From positions 1 through 64,000 of the forward strand of contig JBPBQO010000127.1 of the NCBI GenBank assembly GCA_050954785.1: a stretch of 64,000 nucleotides of DNA, given 5' to 3'. Position 1 is the first letter of the stretch. Every line of letters begins with the position of its first letter. Made by a program: the position numbers and the translations under genes. Source of the DNA: Lichenicola sp050954785 (GTDB taxonomy: Bacteria; Pseudomonadota; Alphaproteobacteria; Acetobacterales; Acetobacteraceae). Under the pieces are notes generated by a model. It was given only the letters and a program-made list of their open reading frames with translations, was not told where the DNA came from and made no database searches. This document shows positions 43,492-52,741 of this stretch, one piece after another.

Positions 43492-44601
43492 TCAAACCTT
43501 CTTGTCGGCCTTGAAGGCGCCACGGCTTCCCTTCGGCTTCTCGGGGCCGACCGTAGAATCCCGCTCGGTCTGCTGCTCGAGTTCGGCATTCAGTTCGGCG
43601 CCCATCAGCACGACCATGCTGGAAATCCAGATCCAGGTCATGAAGCCGATCACTGCTCCCAGCGAGCCGTACGTCTTGTTGTAATTGCCGAAATTGGAGA
43701 CGTAGTAGGAGAAGCCCAGGGACACGAGCACCCACAGGAATGCCGCCGCGACGCTTCCCCAGCTTACCCATACCCAGCGTGCATTGGTCCGGCTCGGCCC
43801 ATACCGGTAGATCAACGCCAGCGCACCCATCAGTACTACCAGCATGAACGGCCAGCGGGCCAGGTTCAGCACCATGTCCGCGGCACTGCCGAAGCCCACG
43901 AAGTTCAGCAGCATGGGGACTGCCACGACCGCGAGCAGGGCGATGATGATGAAGCCCACCGCACCCAGCGTGAAGGTCAGCGAGGTAAGGGTCAGCCGAA
44001 CGAAGCTGCGTTTCTCGTGCTCGTGGTAGACCACGTTCAACGCATCGAAGAGCGACTTCATGCCGGCATTCGCGCTCCAGATCGACGTCGCGACGCCGAC
44101 GATCGCACCGAAGCCCAGGGCCTTGTGACCGCTTGCAGTCAATGCGGTGATCTGCGCCTTGATGATGTCGAGGCCGCCACCGGGAACGATCCCGCCCAAT
44201 CCCTTGAGCTGGTCGTTCAGCGTCGCCGGGTCGCTGAACAGTCCGTAGAGCGAGATCAGGCTGGCGATCGCCGGAAACAGGGCGAGCAGGCCGTAGAAGG
44301 TGACGCTGGCCGCTTCCGCCATGATGCGGTCCTGGCTGAAGCCTGCGACGGCGCGCTTGAGTACGTTCCACCATCCCTTGAGCGGGATCTCGCCAGGGCT
44401 TTCGGCTGAAGCGCCGGGTTGTTTTTCAGCCGGGCCGGCACTTGCCTGGCTTTCTTTGCGGTCAGGCAGGTTCCGGTCCGCGTGGGGTTCCGACTCACGA
44501 TGCGGCAACCCGGCGGTACGCGGCCGCTGATCCGGAAGAACCGAACCTGCAACAGCCAGGGCGGCAAGAAGAAAGGGGTTGGGCCGGTGCGCCTGTTTCA
44601 T
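43492..44601 (-). CDS. YihY/BrkB-family inner-membrane protein
   Basis: A 369-residue membrane protein of the YihY family, formerly misnamed ribonuclease BN. After an N-terminal polar low-complexity segment (about 75 residues, many Pro, Ala, Glu) comes the conserved AEAASVTFYGLLALFPAIASLISLYGL, then IWSANAGMKSLFDALNVVY, and several hydrophobic helices ending TWIWISSMVVLMGAELNAELE. Function is not established. ATG at 44601 has AGAGG about ten bases upstream. It lies upstream of the two DUF2382 genes on the same strand (about 90 bases), and YihY and stress proteins are often co-located in alphaproteobacteria. Confidence 0.85.
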   Translation of the reverse strand: MKQAHRPNPFLLAALAVAGSVLPDQRPRTAGLPHRESEPHADRNLPDRKESQASAGPAEKQPGASAESPGEIPLKGWWNVLKRAVAGFSQDRIMAEAASVTFYGLLALFPAIASLISLYGLFSDPATLNDQLKGLGGIVPGGGLDIIKAQITALTASGHKALGFGAIVGVATSIWSANAGMKSLFDALNVVYHEHEKRSFVRLTLTSLTFTLGAVGFIIIALLAVVAVPMLLNFVGFGSAADMVLNLARWPFMLVVLMGALALIYRYGPSRTNARWVWVSWGSVAAAFLWVLVSLGFSYYVSNFGNYNKTYGSLGAVIGFMTWIWISSMVVLMGAELNAELEQQTERDSTVGPEKPKGSRGAFKADKKV

Positions 44602-44824
44602 CGGGAGCCGTACCTCTGATCGCGGAATAGAGGGTAGCGCGAACGGGCTCCGGCGGTTTCCCGACGTCTGTCCTGCTGCATGAAGTCTTGGTTCGCCGCC
44701 TGGCGACACTGCTTCATGAGCAGCCGGCCAGGGTTTCGATAACCCTTTGCAAACTTTGTCTCAGGCCTGGATTGGTTGGCGTGATGGCAGCCAAACAGGC
44801 CCAGGCGTTTCCATGCAGGGTCCC

Positions 44825-46534
44825 TCAGGGTTGGGAAGCTGCCTTGGGATGTGCGTCCAGGCTTGCCTGGGTATTTCGTGGATAGAGATGCATGAGGCTT
44901 ATGAGTACTCCGTTGGTCCAGCCGAAGCCTACCTGCAGCGGATACTCGCCGCCGCCGCCGGCGGCAGCTTCGGCCTCGTCCGTTCGCACGTTGTACTTCT
45001 CGAGCAGCACGCCCGACTGCGCATAGGCCGCAACCTCGCGCTCGATCCAGCGCTGCGCGATCTGGCCGGCCAACTCGTTTTCACCGTAGCCGCGCAGACC
45101 CATCACCGTCATCCACTGCATCGGCGCCCAGCCGTTCGGGGCGTCCCATTGCTGGCCGTTCCGTTCCAGGCTGGTGGTCATGCCGCCCGGCTTCAGCAAC
45201 TGCATGCGGATGATGTCGGCGATCCGCCTGCCCTGCCCGGCGGTGGCGAGATGGAAGAACAGCGGCACCGTCGTCGCGGCGGTGACCTGTCCGGTGCGCT
45301 TTGCCTGGGTCCAGACATAGTCGGTGAACACGCCGGTTTGCTCGTCCCACATCAGGCGCTGGATCGCGGCGATCCGTGCGTCCGCACGGGTCTGGTAACG
45401 GGCGGCCCCAGCCGTGTCGCCCTTCAGCGCATACGCGTAGGACAGCGTCTGCTCCATATGCGCGATCAGGCTGTTGAGATCGATCGGCAGCAGTTGCGTC
45501 ACCCGTATGGTCGCCAGCGTCTTGCCGTCGCCGAGCCAGCGCGAGCTGAAGTCCCAGCCGGTCTCACCGCCAGCGCGCAGCTCGCGATAGATTTCGGGCA
45601 GCGGACGCCCGCTCGTCCTCGCCGTCTCGACATCCTCGCGATAGGACTCGTCGCGTGGCACATCGCGATCGTCCCAATAGCGGTTGAGCAGAGTGCCATC
45701 GGCGAGCCTGACCAGATGACGGTGCGCCTCGCCCGGATGCAGCGTCGCCTCGCCTTGCATCCAGTAATCGTACTCGCGCTGCAGTTCCGGCAGATAGGTG
45801 AGGTAGGCCCGGTTGCCGTCATGCACCGCCATGAGGTCGATCATGCAGGCGAAGAAGGGCGGCTCGGACCGGCTCAGGTAATAGGTGCGGTTGCCGTTCG
45901 GGATGTGGCCATAGCGGTCGATCAGCGATGCCATGTTGCGGATCATGTCGGTGGCGATATCGTGCCGGCCGTCCTGCTCCAGCCCGAGCATCGTGAAATA
46001 GCTGTCCCAGTAATAGATCTCGGTGAAACGCCCGCCCGGGACGACGTAGGGATAGCGCAACGGCAGCAACGAAGAGAACGGTTCGGCAGAGTCGGGGGTG
46101 CGCTTCAGCACCGCCCACATCTCGGAAATATAGTCGGTGATCGACTGCATGACCGACGGCCTGAAACCGACTTGCCTCAGACGCGGAAGGTCGAAATGCG
46201 CCGCGACGAACGAGGCCAGGCTGAAGCCGGGCTGCCCGCTCAGGGCACGGTAGTCGGCCATGATCGCCTCGGGCGCCTGCCGCGGGATCGCATCGGCGAA
46301 AGTTTTCTGGTCGGGGAATACGCGCTGCAATTCGACCTCGCGATAGAGGTCTCCGAACAGGATCGAAGGCGGCTGCAGCACGACCGGCGCCGGCGCCGCC
46401 ACGGTTCGTGCGGAATCGCTGGATACGGTCTCTGCGCATGCCGTGCCGCAGAGCAAAGACAAGCACAGGACTGCGGCGTATTTCAGTCGGCCACCCATGA
46501 GAAAGCGGAATCGGCGGGCAACCGGTCTTGCCAT
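44825..46534 (-). CDS. treA: Periplasmic trehalase (GH37)
   Basis: A 569-residue glycoside hydrolase of family 37 that splits trehalose into two glucose molecules. A signal peptide precedes the mature part (YAAVLCLSLLCGTACA). Both trehalase signatures are intact: PGGRFTEIYYWDSYF and QWDAPNGWAPMQ. The general acid Asp is in GWDFSSRW, and the catalytic Glu is in GGGGEYPLQVGFGWTNG. The ATG at 46534 has AAAGGA eight bases upstream; ATG at 46552 does not. It may supply glucose from external trehalose or help osmotic recovery. It lies between the YihY gene and an MFS carrier on the same strand. Confidence 0.94.
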   Translation of the reverse strand: MARPVARRFRFLMGGRLKYAAVLCLSLLCGTACAETVSSDSARTVAAPAPVVLQPPSILFGDLYREVELQRVFPDQKTFADAIPRQAPEAIMADYRALSGQPGFSLASFVAAHFDLPRLRQVGFRPSVMQSITDYISEMWAVLKRTPDSAEPFSSLLPLRYPYVVPGGRFTEIYYWDSYFTMLGLEQDGRHDIATDMIRNMASLIDRYGHIPNGNRTYYLSRSEPPFFACMIDLMAVHDGNRAYLTYLPELQREYDYWMQGEATLHPGEAHRHLVRLADGTLLNRYWDDRDVPRDESYREDVETARTSGRPLPEIYRELRAGGETGWDFSSRWLGDGKTLATIRVTQLLPIDLNSLIAHMEQTLSYAYALKGDTAGAARYQTRADARIAAIQRLMWDEQTGVFTDYVWTQAKRTGQVTAATTVPLFFHLATAGQGRRIADIIRMQLLKPGGMTTSLERNGQQWDAPNGWAPMQWMTVMGLRGYGENELAGQIAQRWIEREVAAYAQSGVLLEKYNVRTDEAEAAAGGGGEYPLQVGFGWTNGVLISLMHLYPRNTQASLDAHPKAASQP

Positions 46535-46629
46535 GCAAGGGATCCTTTCCATGGTCTATGGACGGAACGCTGCCGCAGCGATCCCGGTTCGCCCGATGGG
46601 CAACAGCGCCATCCCGAAACGAAATCGGC

Positions 46630-47868
46630 TCAGTATTGCAGTTCCTTGACCCGGAGCGCCGGTATCCGGCGGACCTGCCCGTAGCGCGGCAAGGTCAGGC
46701 ACAGTCCGGCACACAGCACCAGGCATGTCGCGATCGCCAGAAAGGCGAGGTGATAGGAGCCGGTGCGGTCGTAGACCAGGTCGGTCAGGAACGGCGAGAT
46801 TCCCAGCACGATCACGTTGATCCCGAAAATCATGCCGCAGATCGCACCGTATGCGCGCAGTCCGAAATAGCGGCCGACCAGATAGGGAATCGCGCCATAG
46901 TCGGTGCCGATGCCGAGCCCGATCAGGAACGCGCCGGCCAGCAGCGCCGCGGGACTGATTGCGGTGCCGAGGATCGCCAGCCCGGCGACGGCCAGCAGAA
47001 AGAACGGTGCCATGATGTGTGGGCTGCCGGTGCGGTCCAGCACGGTGCCGAGCACGAGTTGCCAGAACGAGCCGGTCATGGCGATGACACCCACCGACAG
47101 CGTGGCGATCGGCAGCCCGATGCCGCGATCGGTGAGCATCGCGACCACATGGGTGAACACCGCCGTCAGCGATCCGGCTCCGAGCGCCATGACGCCCAGG
47201 ATCGACCAGAACCGCACGGTGCGCATCGACTGGGCGAGCGTCAGTCCGTCCGCCTCGGGCAACGGACCGGATGTCCGGGCCGGCGCAGCCGACGGGTCGC
47301 GCAGGAGCAGCACGATCGCCGGCAGGCCGACGCACAGCACCACGAGTCCGAGCGCCAGGTAAGCGTTGCGCCAGCCCCATGCGGCGACCGCCGCACCCGC
47401 CAGCATCGGCATCAGCGTGCAGCCGACACCGTTGCCGACGCCGCCGACCAGGCCGAGCAGGAGACCGCGTCGCTGGCTGAACCAGGCGGAGACCAGCTTG
47501 GCGTAGAGCATGGCACTCGGGATCGCCGAGGTGATGCCGAGCACGGCGAACAGCGTGTAGGTGCGCAACGTGCTTCCGCCGGTGAAGGAGAGCGAGGCCA
47601 CGCTGGCGGCAAACAGCAGGTTGCCGACCAGCACCACGCGGCGCACGCCAAGCCGATCCGCAAGCCGCCCGACCAGCGGGTAGGTTGCGGCGCAAAGCAG
47701 CGCCATGACGATCAGCACCACCGACACCCGCGCGCGGGGCCAATGCAGGTCGCGCGAGATCGGGACCAGGAACACGCCGAAGGTGGCATTCACCACCGGG
47801 GTGCTGCTCACCACCGTGGCGAGCAGGCAGCCCATTACCGTCCGCGATGCGTCGGCGTTGCGATCCAT
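46630..47868 (-). CDS. MFS carrier, monocarboxylate/oxalate-formate antiporter-like
   Basis: A 412-residue inner-membrane carrier with twelve hydrophobic helices. The N-terminal VNATFGVFLVPISRDLHWPRARVS and GRLADRLGVRRVVLVGN with WFSQRRGLLLGLVGGVGNGVG match the OFA/monocarboxylate branch of MFS. The substrate is likely a small organic acid but is not certain. ATG at 47868 is preceded by GAGGAAAG. It lies 95 bases upstream of the trehalase gene on the same strand and could share transcription with it, although no biochemical connection is evident. Confidence 0.87.
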   Translation of the reverse strand: MDRNADASRTVMGCLLATVVSSTPVVNATFGVFLVPISRDLHWPRARVSVVLIVMALLCAATYPLVGRLADRLGVRRVVLVGNLLFAASVASLSFTGGSTLRTYTLFAVLGITSAIPSAMLYAKLVSAWFSQRRGLLLGLVGGVGNGVGCTLMPMLAGAAVAAWGWRNAYLALGLVVLCVGLPAIVLLLRDPSAAPARTSGPLPEADGLTLAQSMRTVRFWSILGVMALGAGSLTAVFTHVVAMLTDRGIGLPIATLSVGVIAMTGSFWQLVLGTVLDRTGSPHIMAPFFLLAVAGLAILGTAISPAALLAGAFLIGLGIGTDYGAIPYLVGRYFGLRAYGAICGMIFGINVIVLGISPFLTDLVYDRTGSYHLAFLAIATCLVLCAGLCLTLPRYGQVRRIPALRVKELQY

Positions 47869-47943
47869 GAGCGTCTTTCCTCGGCAGCGCCGGCCCTCGA
47901 AGGACGGCCGACCAGGACGACAAGCACAGGCCGGGCCAACCGG

Positions 47944-48354
47944 TCAGGCTAGCGGCGAGGCCAACCTGGTTGCTGGAACGCGTCGATGCTGCATCAACAG
48001 CGCGATGCCGAGGCTGATCCCGTATCCCCACAGCAGCCATGCGGCGCCAAGCCGGCGGACCGCCTCGTTGTCGGAATATACGCCGGGGGCCCAGTGCAGC
48101 ACCGAAGCGTCGATCAGCATGGCCACCGCGACCACCACCGCGGTGCCGGACACGAGTTGCTCACGGGACAACATGGCCGCGCGCCGGGCGAGCAGGATGC
48201 AGAGCCAGCAGACCGGAATACTGGTCAGGAAACCGATGCTGCCTTGCAGCGGGTCGACGATCGCAGCCGGAAAGAAGTGTATCCACGCTGCCGCCACGAC
48301 CCAGAACAGCAGTGCGATGGCTGATAGGATGGTCACTTGTCGTGCACTCGGCAT
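47944..48354 (-). CDS. Small four-helix membrane protein, divergent from a TetR regulator
   Basis: A 136-residue protein with four hydrophobic helices: VTILSAIALLFWVVAAAWI, GSIGFLTSIPVCWLCILLA, GTAVVVAVAMLIDASVLHW, and AAWLLWGYGISLGIALLM. The layout and the ending resemble DUF5367-type proteins, but I hold that name loosely. ATG at 48354. A TetR-family gene begins 39 bases away on the other strand, with a palindrome between them, so this protein is the likely regulated target. Confidence 0.75.
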   Translation of the reverse strand: MPSARQVTILSAIALLFWVVAAAWIHFFPAAIVDPLQGSIGFLTSIPVCWLCILLARRAAMLSREQLVSGTAVVVAVAMLIDASVLHWAPGVYSDNEAVRRLGAAWLLWGYGISLGIALLMQHRRVPATRLASPLA

Positions 48355-48369
48355 CCGAACCTCCTTCTA

Positions 48370-48385
48370 TGTAACGGGTGATACA
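48370..48385. promoter_or_regulatory. Palindromic operator candidate for the TetR regulator
   Basis: TGTAACGGGTGATACA is a 16-base interrupted palindrome of the form TGTAwC-N4-GwTACA. It sits in the 39-base gap between the divergent small membrane protein and the TetR-family gene, ending nine bases before the regulator's ATG. Size and position are those of a typical TetR operator controlling both genes. Confidence 0.6.
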
Positions 48386-48393
48386 GAAATCCG

Positions 48394-48945
48394 ATGGCAA
48401 CCGACCAAAGCAACAGACGCGATACATTGACCGACGAGATCGCCACGATCGTGCTGGCCGAGGGCCTGGGCGAGCTCAGCCTGCGGGTTCTGGCTGCGCG
48501 GCTCGCCACCAGCGGGCGAATGCTGCTGTACTACTTCACGACCCGCGATGCGCTGGTCGTGGCAGTGCTGGAGCGTATTTCGGAGCGGATGGGCATCATC
48601 ATGGCCGAGCACTCGGCCGGCCCGAGGCTGACGCCGGGCGCCTTCCTCGGCAGGGTCATGTCCTTGTCGCAGATGCCCGAGATCGCGCCGTTCATGCGGG
48701 TCTGGACCGAGGTGGTGGCGCGCGGCGCGCGCGGCGAGGCGCCGTATGTCGCGGTCGCGTCGGAGACCGTCGGCGTCTGGATCGACTGGATAGACAGCCG
48801 GCTGCTGCCGGACATGCGCGGGCGGGGCCAGGCGGCCGCGATCCTGGCGATCGTCGACGGGGTGACGCTCCTGGAACTGGCCCGGCCCGGCACGACCGCA
48901 CAGGCAAGAATATTACTGCCCGGACTGCTGGACGGGCCCGCCTGA
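48394..48945 (+). CDS. TetR/AcrR-family transcriptional regulator
   Basis: A 183-residue regulator. The N-terminal helix-turn-helix is about residues 10-55 (DEIATIVLAEGLGELSLRVLAARLATSGRMLLYYF, shown here in part as LSLRVLAARLATSGRMLLYYF minus its end), with the usual YYF...RDALVVAVL transition to the ligand domain. The C-terminal domain is helical and would bind an unknown small molecule. ATG at 48394 has no clear ribosome binding site because the operator-like palindrome occupies that place; translation may be weak. It probably represses itself and the divergent membrane protein gene. Confidence 0.85.
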   Translation: MATDQSNRRDTLTDEIATIVLAEGLGELSLRVLAARLATSGRMLLYYFTTRDALVVAVLERISERMGIIMAEHSAGPRLTPGAFLGRVMSLSQMPEIAPFMRVWTEVVARGARGEAPYVAVASETVGVWIDWIDSRLLPDMRGRGQAAAILAIVDGVTLLELARPGTTAQARILLPGLLDGPA

Positions 48946-48992
48946 GCAGGCCAGTCTGCTCGGACGTTTTCCGACAGACTGCCGAGGGTGCG

Positions 48993-50615
48993 ATGACCGA
49001 GACCAGACACTCCGCTTCAGCCAGCCATGCCGCACGAGCCGGCTTCCGCACCATCAGCGGCAGTTGCCGTGCACTGCCGGAAGGCAGTCAGCATGCCGGC
49101 GACGTGCCTGCCGACCACATCATCGAGGCCAGCATCTATCTGCAGCCGCGGGACGAGACGGCGATCACCGGGAAGCTGGCCGCCATCGCCGATCCGGACG
49201 CCCGTCGCAGCGCGTTGTCCGATGCGCGCGCCGAGCTCTATCGCGGCGACATGCGCGAGGTGTCGGACTATGCGACATCGCACGGGCTGACCGTGACCCA
49301 GCTTGCCCCGGCCAGACGGCTGATCCGGGTCGGCGGCAGCCCATCGGCGATCGAGGCGGCGTTCGGCACCAAGCTGTCGCTGTACCGGAACGGCAGCACC
49401 GAGTTCCGTGGTCATGACGGCGATATCCAGCTCCCCGAACACCTGCATACGCTGGTCGAGTCCGTGCTCGGGCTGGACAGCCGGGCCGTCGCGCACACAC
49501 GGATCGTGCGGCCGCATCTGGCACAGTCGACCGGGCTGGAGCCGAACAAGCTGGCGGCCCTGTACGATTTTCCGACAGGCGTGGACGGCACCGGCGTGAC
49601 CATCGCGCTGATCGAACTCGGTGGAGGCTTCAGCGCATCCGACAACACCACCGCGTTCAAGGCGATGGGGCTTACGGTGCCGCGGGTGATCGCGGTATCG
49701 GTCGATGGCGGCCTGAACACCACCGGTTCCGATGCGGATGGCGAGGTGGCGCTCGATATCCAGGTTGCCGGCGGACTGGCGCCGGGCGCCGAGCTCGCGG
49801 TCTATTTCGCGCCCAACACCGACGCCGGCTTTTCCGACGCGATCAGCCAGGCAGTGCACGACACCACCAACAAGCCATCGGTGATCTCGATCTCCTGGGG
49901 CGGGCCCGAGAGCAACTGGACCTCGCAGTCGGTCGCCACCATGAATTCGGTGCTGCAGGACGCGAGCGGTCTCGGCATCTCGGTCTATGTCGCGTCCGGC
50001 GACAGCCTGGCCACCGACGGCGTCGATGACGGCAGGGCGCATGTCGATTTCCCCGCATCCTCGCCCTATGCGATCGGTTGCGGCGGCACCCACATCGACA
50101 TCAGCGGCAACGCTGTCAGCAGCGAGGTGGTGTGGAACGACGGGGCGGCGGGCGGCGGCGGCACCGGCGGCGGGATCAGCGACCTGTTCGACGTCCCCGC
50201 GTTCCAGGCTGAAATCACCCTGCCCGCCAGCGTGAACGGCGGGCGCAAGGGGCGCGGCGTGCCGGACGTGGCCGGCGATGCGGCACCCGGCAGCGGCTAT
50301 CTCGTGGTGGTGGGCGGCAAGAAGGAGGTGGTCGGCGGCACCAGTGCGGTGGCGCCGCTCTGGGCTGGACTGACCGCGCTGATCAACCAGAAGGCGACGG
50401 TGCCGGTCGGCTTCCTGCCGGACTTCCTGTATCCGCAGGCGAAAGCCGGCAAGGCGCTCACGGTGGAGATCACCATCGGCAACAACAAGCCCGAAGGCTC
50501 GCAACTTGGCTACGCCGCCGGCCCGGTCTGGAATGCCTGCACCGGGCTCGGTCGTCCGGACGGCAAGGCGCTGTTCGCAGCTCTGACGGCACGAACGGCA
50601 ACCGCGACCGCCTGA
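48993..50615 (+). CDS. S53-family serine-carboxyl peptidase (kumamolisin/sedolisin type)
   Basis: A 540-residue peptidase of the sedolisin family, active in acid. An N-terminal pro-kumamolisin region (about 1-165) contains REVSDYATSHGL and SPSAIEAAFGTKLSLYR. The catalytic domain begins near GLEPNKLAALYDFP. The triad is visible as E251 and D255 in GEVALDIQVAGG, D337 in ASGDSLATDG, and S451 in GGTSAVAPLW. The C-terminal Ca-binding portion is WNACTGLGRPDG. No classical signal peptide is seen, as in several family members, so export route is unclear. ATG at 48993 follows GAGGGTG. It may degrade protein in acidic surroundings. Confidence 0.92.
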   Translation: MTETRHSASASHAARAGFRTISGSCRALPEGSQHAGDVPADHIIEASIYLQPRDETAITGKLAAIADPDARRSALSDARAELYRGDMREVSDYATSHGLTVTQLAPARRLIRVGGSPSAIEAAFGTKLSLYRNGSTEFRGHDGDIQLPEHLHTLVESVLGLDSRAVAHTRIVRPHLAQSTGLEPNKLAALYDFPTGVDGTGVTIALIELGGGFSASDNTTAFKAMGLTVPRVIAVSVDGGLNTTGSDADGEVALDIQVAGGLAPGAELAVYFAPNTDAGFSDAISQAVHDTTNKPSVISISWGGPESNWTSQSVATMNSVLQDASGLGISVYVASGDSLATDGVDDGRAHVDFPASSPYAIGCGGTHIDISGNAVSSEVVWNDGAAGGGGTGGGISDLFDVPAFQAEITLPASVNGGRKGRGVPDVAGDAAPGSGYLVVVGGKKEVVGGTSAVAPLWAGLTALINQKATVPVGFLPDFLYPQAKAGKALTVEITIGNNKPEGSQLGYAAGPVWNACTGLGRPDGKALFAALTARTATATA

Positions 50616-50634
50616 GGACCAGCGCCGGGCCGGG

Positions 50635-52275
50635 TCACGACGCGGCTCGAGGGTCGTGCCCGATGACGCAGTCGCGTCCGGCCTGCTTGGCCCGGTAGAG
50701 GTAACGATCGGCGAGAGCCAGAACGTCGAGGGCACCACCGAAAACCTCCGCGGAGGACGCGAAACCGAAGCTCGCGGTCACCGTCAGGCCCGATGAGTAT
50801 GCGCTCCAGTCGATGGCATGAATCGCACGGCGGATCCGGTCGCACACGCTTCGGGCCGCTGTTTCGTCGATGCTGGACATCACCAGGACGAACTCCTCGC
50901 CACCGTATCGCGCCACCAGATCGCCGGGCCGGCTGGCGGTGACGATCTCCTGTGCGATCCTGATCAGCACCTTGTCGCCGACAACGTGGGAAAAGCGGTC
51001 GTTGATCGACTTGAAATGGTCGATATCGATCATGACGATGACATAGTCCCGACTATCCAGCAGTTCGATTGTCTGCAGGGTATCATCGAGGTGACGGCGA
51101 TTGCCGACGCCTGTCAGGGCGTCGCGTCTTGTATCCTCGGTTAGCGACTTCGTGCGCCGCTCCAGCAACTCGAACGATTTAACGATTTCCGCCTGTTGCA
51201 GACCGGCAGTAGCGATCTGGGCAGTAAGTTTGTCGAACTCGAGAAATATCTCGGCGATGCGCGCCGATTGCTGGATACGCTCAGCGGCAAACTGCGCCTG
51301 CATGACGTGATACTGCTTGAAACATTCGAGCGCCTGCTCGAACGAGCCGAGCTGTTCATGAACGGCCGAAAGCGTGCGGTAGCCTCCGACGACGCTTTCG
51401 TGGTTGCCTATGCGTTTCGCAATCGTCAGCATCGTCTCGGTGAGATGAAGCGCCTCGCGAGGCTGATGCCTTGCCAGCATCAGGCTGCTTTCAAGCTCGA
51501 GACGATGCGTCAGAACACGGTCGCTTGAAACAGGGGCAAGGTTCGTGAACCGATCGAGCAGCTCAGCCGAACCGGAGACGTCGCCGATCGTGAGCCTGTA
51601 TTGGGCGATGTTCAAAAGACACAGCGCCTGCCCCCAGAGATCATCCCCGCCCTTCGCAAGTGCCAAGGCCTCTTCGGTATCGGTAATTGCGCGCCTGCTC
51701 GCGACAAGATGGGCCGCCTGGTTTTCTTCGTTTCGCGGCTGCACGGACATGGCGTGCCGGACACCGCCCAGATTGACCAGCCACCAGCCGAGTACGAGCT
51801 GATCCCCGGTCTCGCGTGCCAGGGCCACGGCGCGGATGCAGTACTCCTCCGCCCGCCCGAGCTGCATGCAATACCAGTAGATGACACCGACAATGTTGAG
51901 CGCCCAACTCAGAACGGCCGAATCACTGCCTCGTTCAGCCAGCCGCAAGGCTTCCATCGCTTCCTTGGCTGCCTCCTCGCCACGGCCGACTTCGAGATAG
52001 AGCCATGCACGGATCGAACGTGCCTTTGCCTCCCGTGCAGGCTCAGCCATGGCCTGCCAGATGCTAACCGCTAGGTCGGCGAAGCCGATCGCCTCCGCAG
52101 CCAGGCCCGACTGGAATCCGAACCAGGCACGGCGCATGGAAATTTCTGCCCGCAATTCCTCGTTCTGCCCCGCAGCGAGTTCGGACAACATTGCCGATGC
52201 GTCTGCGATGGCTGTGTCGAAACAACCTTCCAAGGCGACGCCTTGCAATCGATCAAGGATTTTTTGCGGATGCAA
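50635..52275 (-). CDS. Diguanylate cyclase with N-terminal TPR repeats
   Basis: A 546-residue cytoplasmic signalling protein. Residues 1 to about 330 are helical TPR-like repeats (EEAAKEAMEALRLAERG, GRAEEYCIRAVALARETGD, ALCLLNIAQYRLTIGD, LGSFEQALECFKQYH). A coiled segment leads to the GGDEF domain: DALTGVGNRRHLD, DIDHFKSINDRFSH and the active site GGEEF at 458-462. The inhibitory I-site RPGD (449-452) is correctly spaced, so it should make cyclic di-GMP under product control. The only reasonable start is TTG at 52275. There are no membrane segments, so input must be via TPR contacts. It converges with the S53 peptidase gene. Confidence 0.9.
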   Translation of the reverse strand: MHPQKILDRLQGVALEGCFDTAIADASAMLSELAAGQNEELRAEISMRRAWFGFQSGLAAEAIGFADLAVSIWQAMAEPAREAKARSIRAWLYLEVGRGEEAAKEAMEALRLAERGSDSAVLSWALNIVGVIYWYCMQLGRAEEYCIRAVALARETGDQLVLGWWLVNLGGVRHAMSVQPRNEENQAAHLVASRRAITDTEEALALAKGGDDLWGQALCLLNIAQYRLTIGDVSGSAELLDRFTNLAPVSSDRVLTHRLELESSLMLARHQPREALHLTETMLTIAKRIGNHESVVGGYRTLSAVHEQLGSFEQALECFKQYHVMQAQFAAERIQQSARIAEIFLEFDKLTAQIATAGLQQAEIVKSFELLERRTKSLTEDTRRDALTGVGNRRHLDDTLQTIELLDSRDYVIVMIDIDHFKSINDRFSHVVGDKVLIRIAQEIVTASRPGDLVARYGGEEFVLVMSSIDETAARSVCDRIRRAIHAIDWSAYSSGLTVTASFGFASSAEVFGGALDVLALADRYLYRAKQAGRDCVIGHDPRAAS

Positions 52276-52471
52276 GGAATACTTGATCCCGTTATTGGTT
52301 AGTTACGATGAACCGATAGTCTACGACCATCTTCTTAATGGCGGCTTTACGTCCTGCCGGTCCTCGATCCACCGGTGTTTGCAACGCCAACGAGTCGGGC
52401 TCAAGAGAATTCGGCAAAGGGCAAATTAATAAGACACCGGGTCAAACATGAGAACCTGTCATGGTCGATGC
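52276..52471. other. Leader of the TPR-GGDEF gene; AT-richer spacer
   Basis: About 196 bases between the start of the GGDEF gene and the small membrane ORF at 52472-52615. It is visibly richer in A and T than the flanking genes. I see no tRNA, repeat or confident promoter; it presumably holds the GGDEF promoter on the minus strand. Confidence 0.4.
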
Positions 52472-52615
52472 TCAGTGCAGCCGCGGATGGCGGATCGCCT
52501 CGATCAAGTCCGAACCGCAAGTTATGAGCAGGTTAAGGCCGATCCCGATGCACAACGCAATCAGGCCGGACAACACGTAATGTGCAACGGCAAAGACCAG
52601 AATCTCGTCAACCAT
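52472..52615 (-). CDS. Possible 47-residue single-helix membrane mini-protein
   Basis: A short frame beginning MVDEILVFAVAHYVLSG, with one strong hydrophobic helix (LVFAVAHYVLSGLIALCIGIGLNLLI; shown over two quotes) and a polar tail ending EAIRHPRLH. The hydrophobic pattern and AGGGGCGG about six bases upstream of the ATG at 52615 favour a real gene. It lies in the 466-base gap between ribH and the GGDEF gene, on the same strand. I do not recognise it; conservation would be needed to confirm it. Confidence 0.4.
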   Translation of the reverse strand: MVDEILVFAVAHYVLSGLIALCIGIGLNLLITCGSDLIEAIRHPRLH

Positions 52616-52741
52616 CGAACCGCCCCTACCCAGCACGCCTCGGAGTTTTGCCACGTGACGCCGGCAAGGTGCCCCTCATAGGATAGGGATAACGCGGGGC
52701 GGTATAGAAAGTCTGCTTCGTTTCGATTTTCTGTTGTTATA

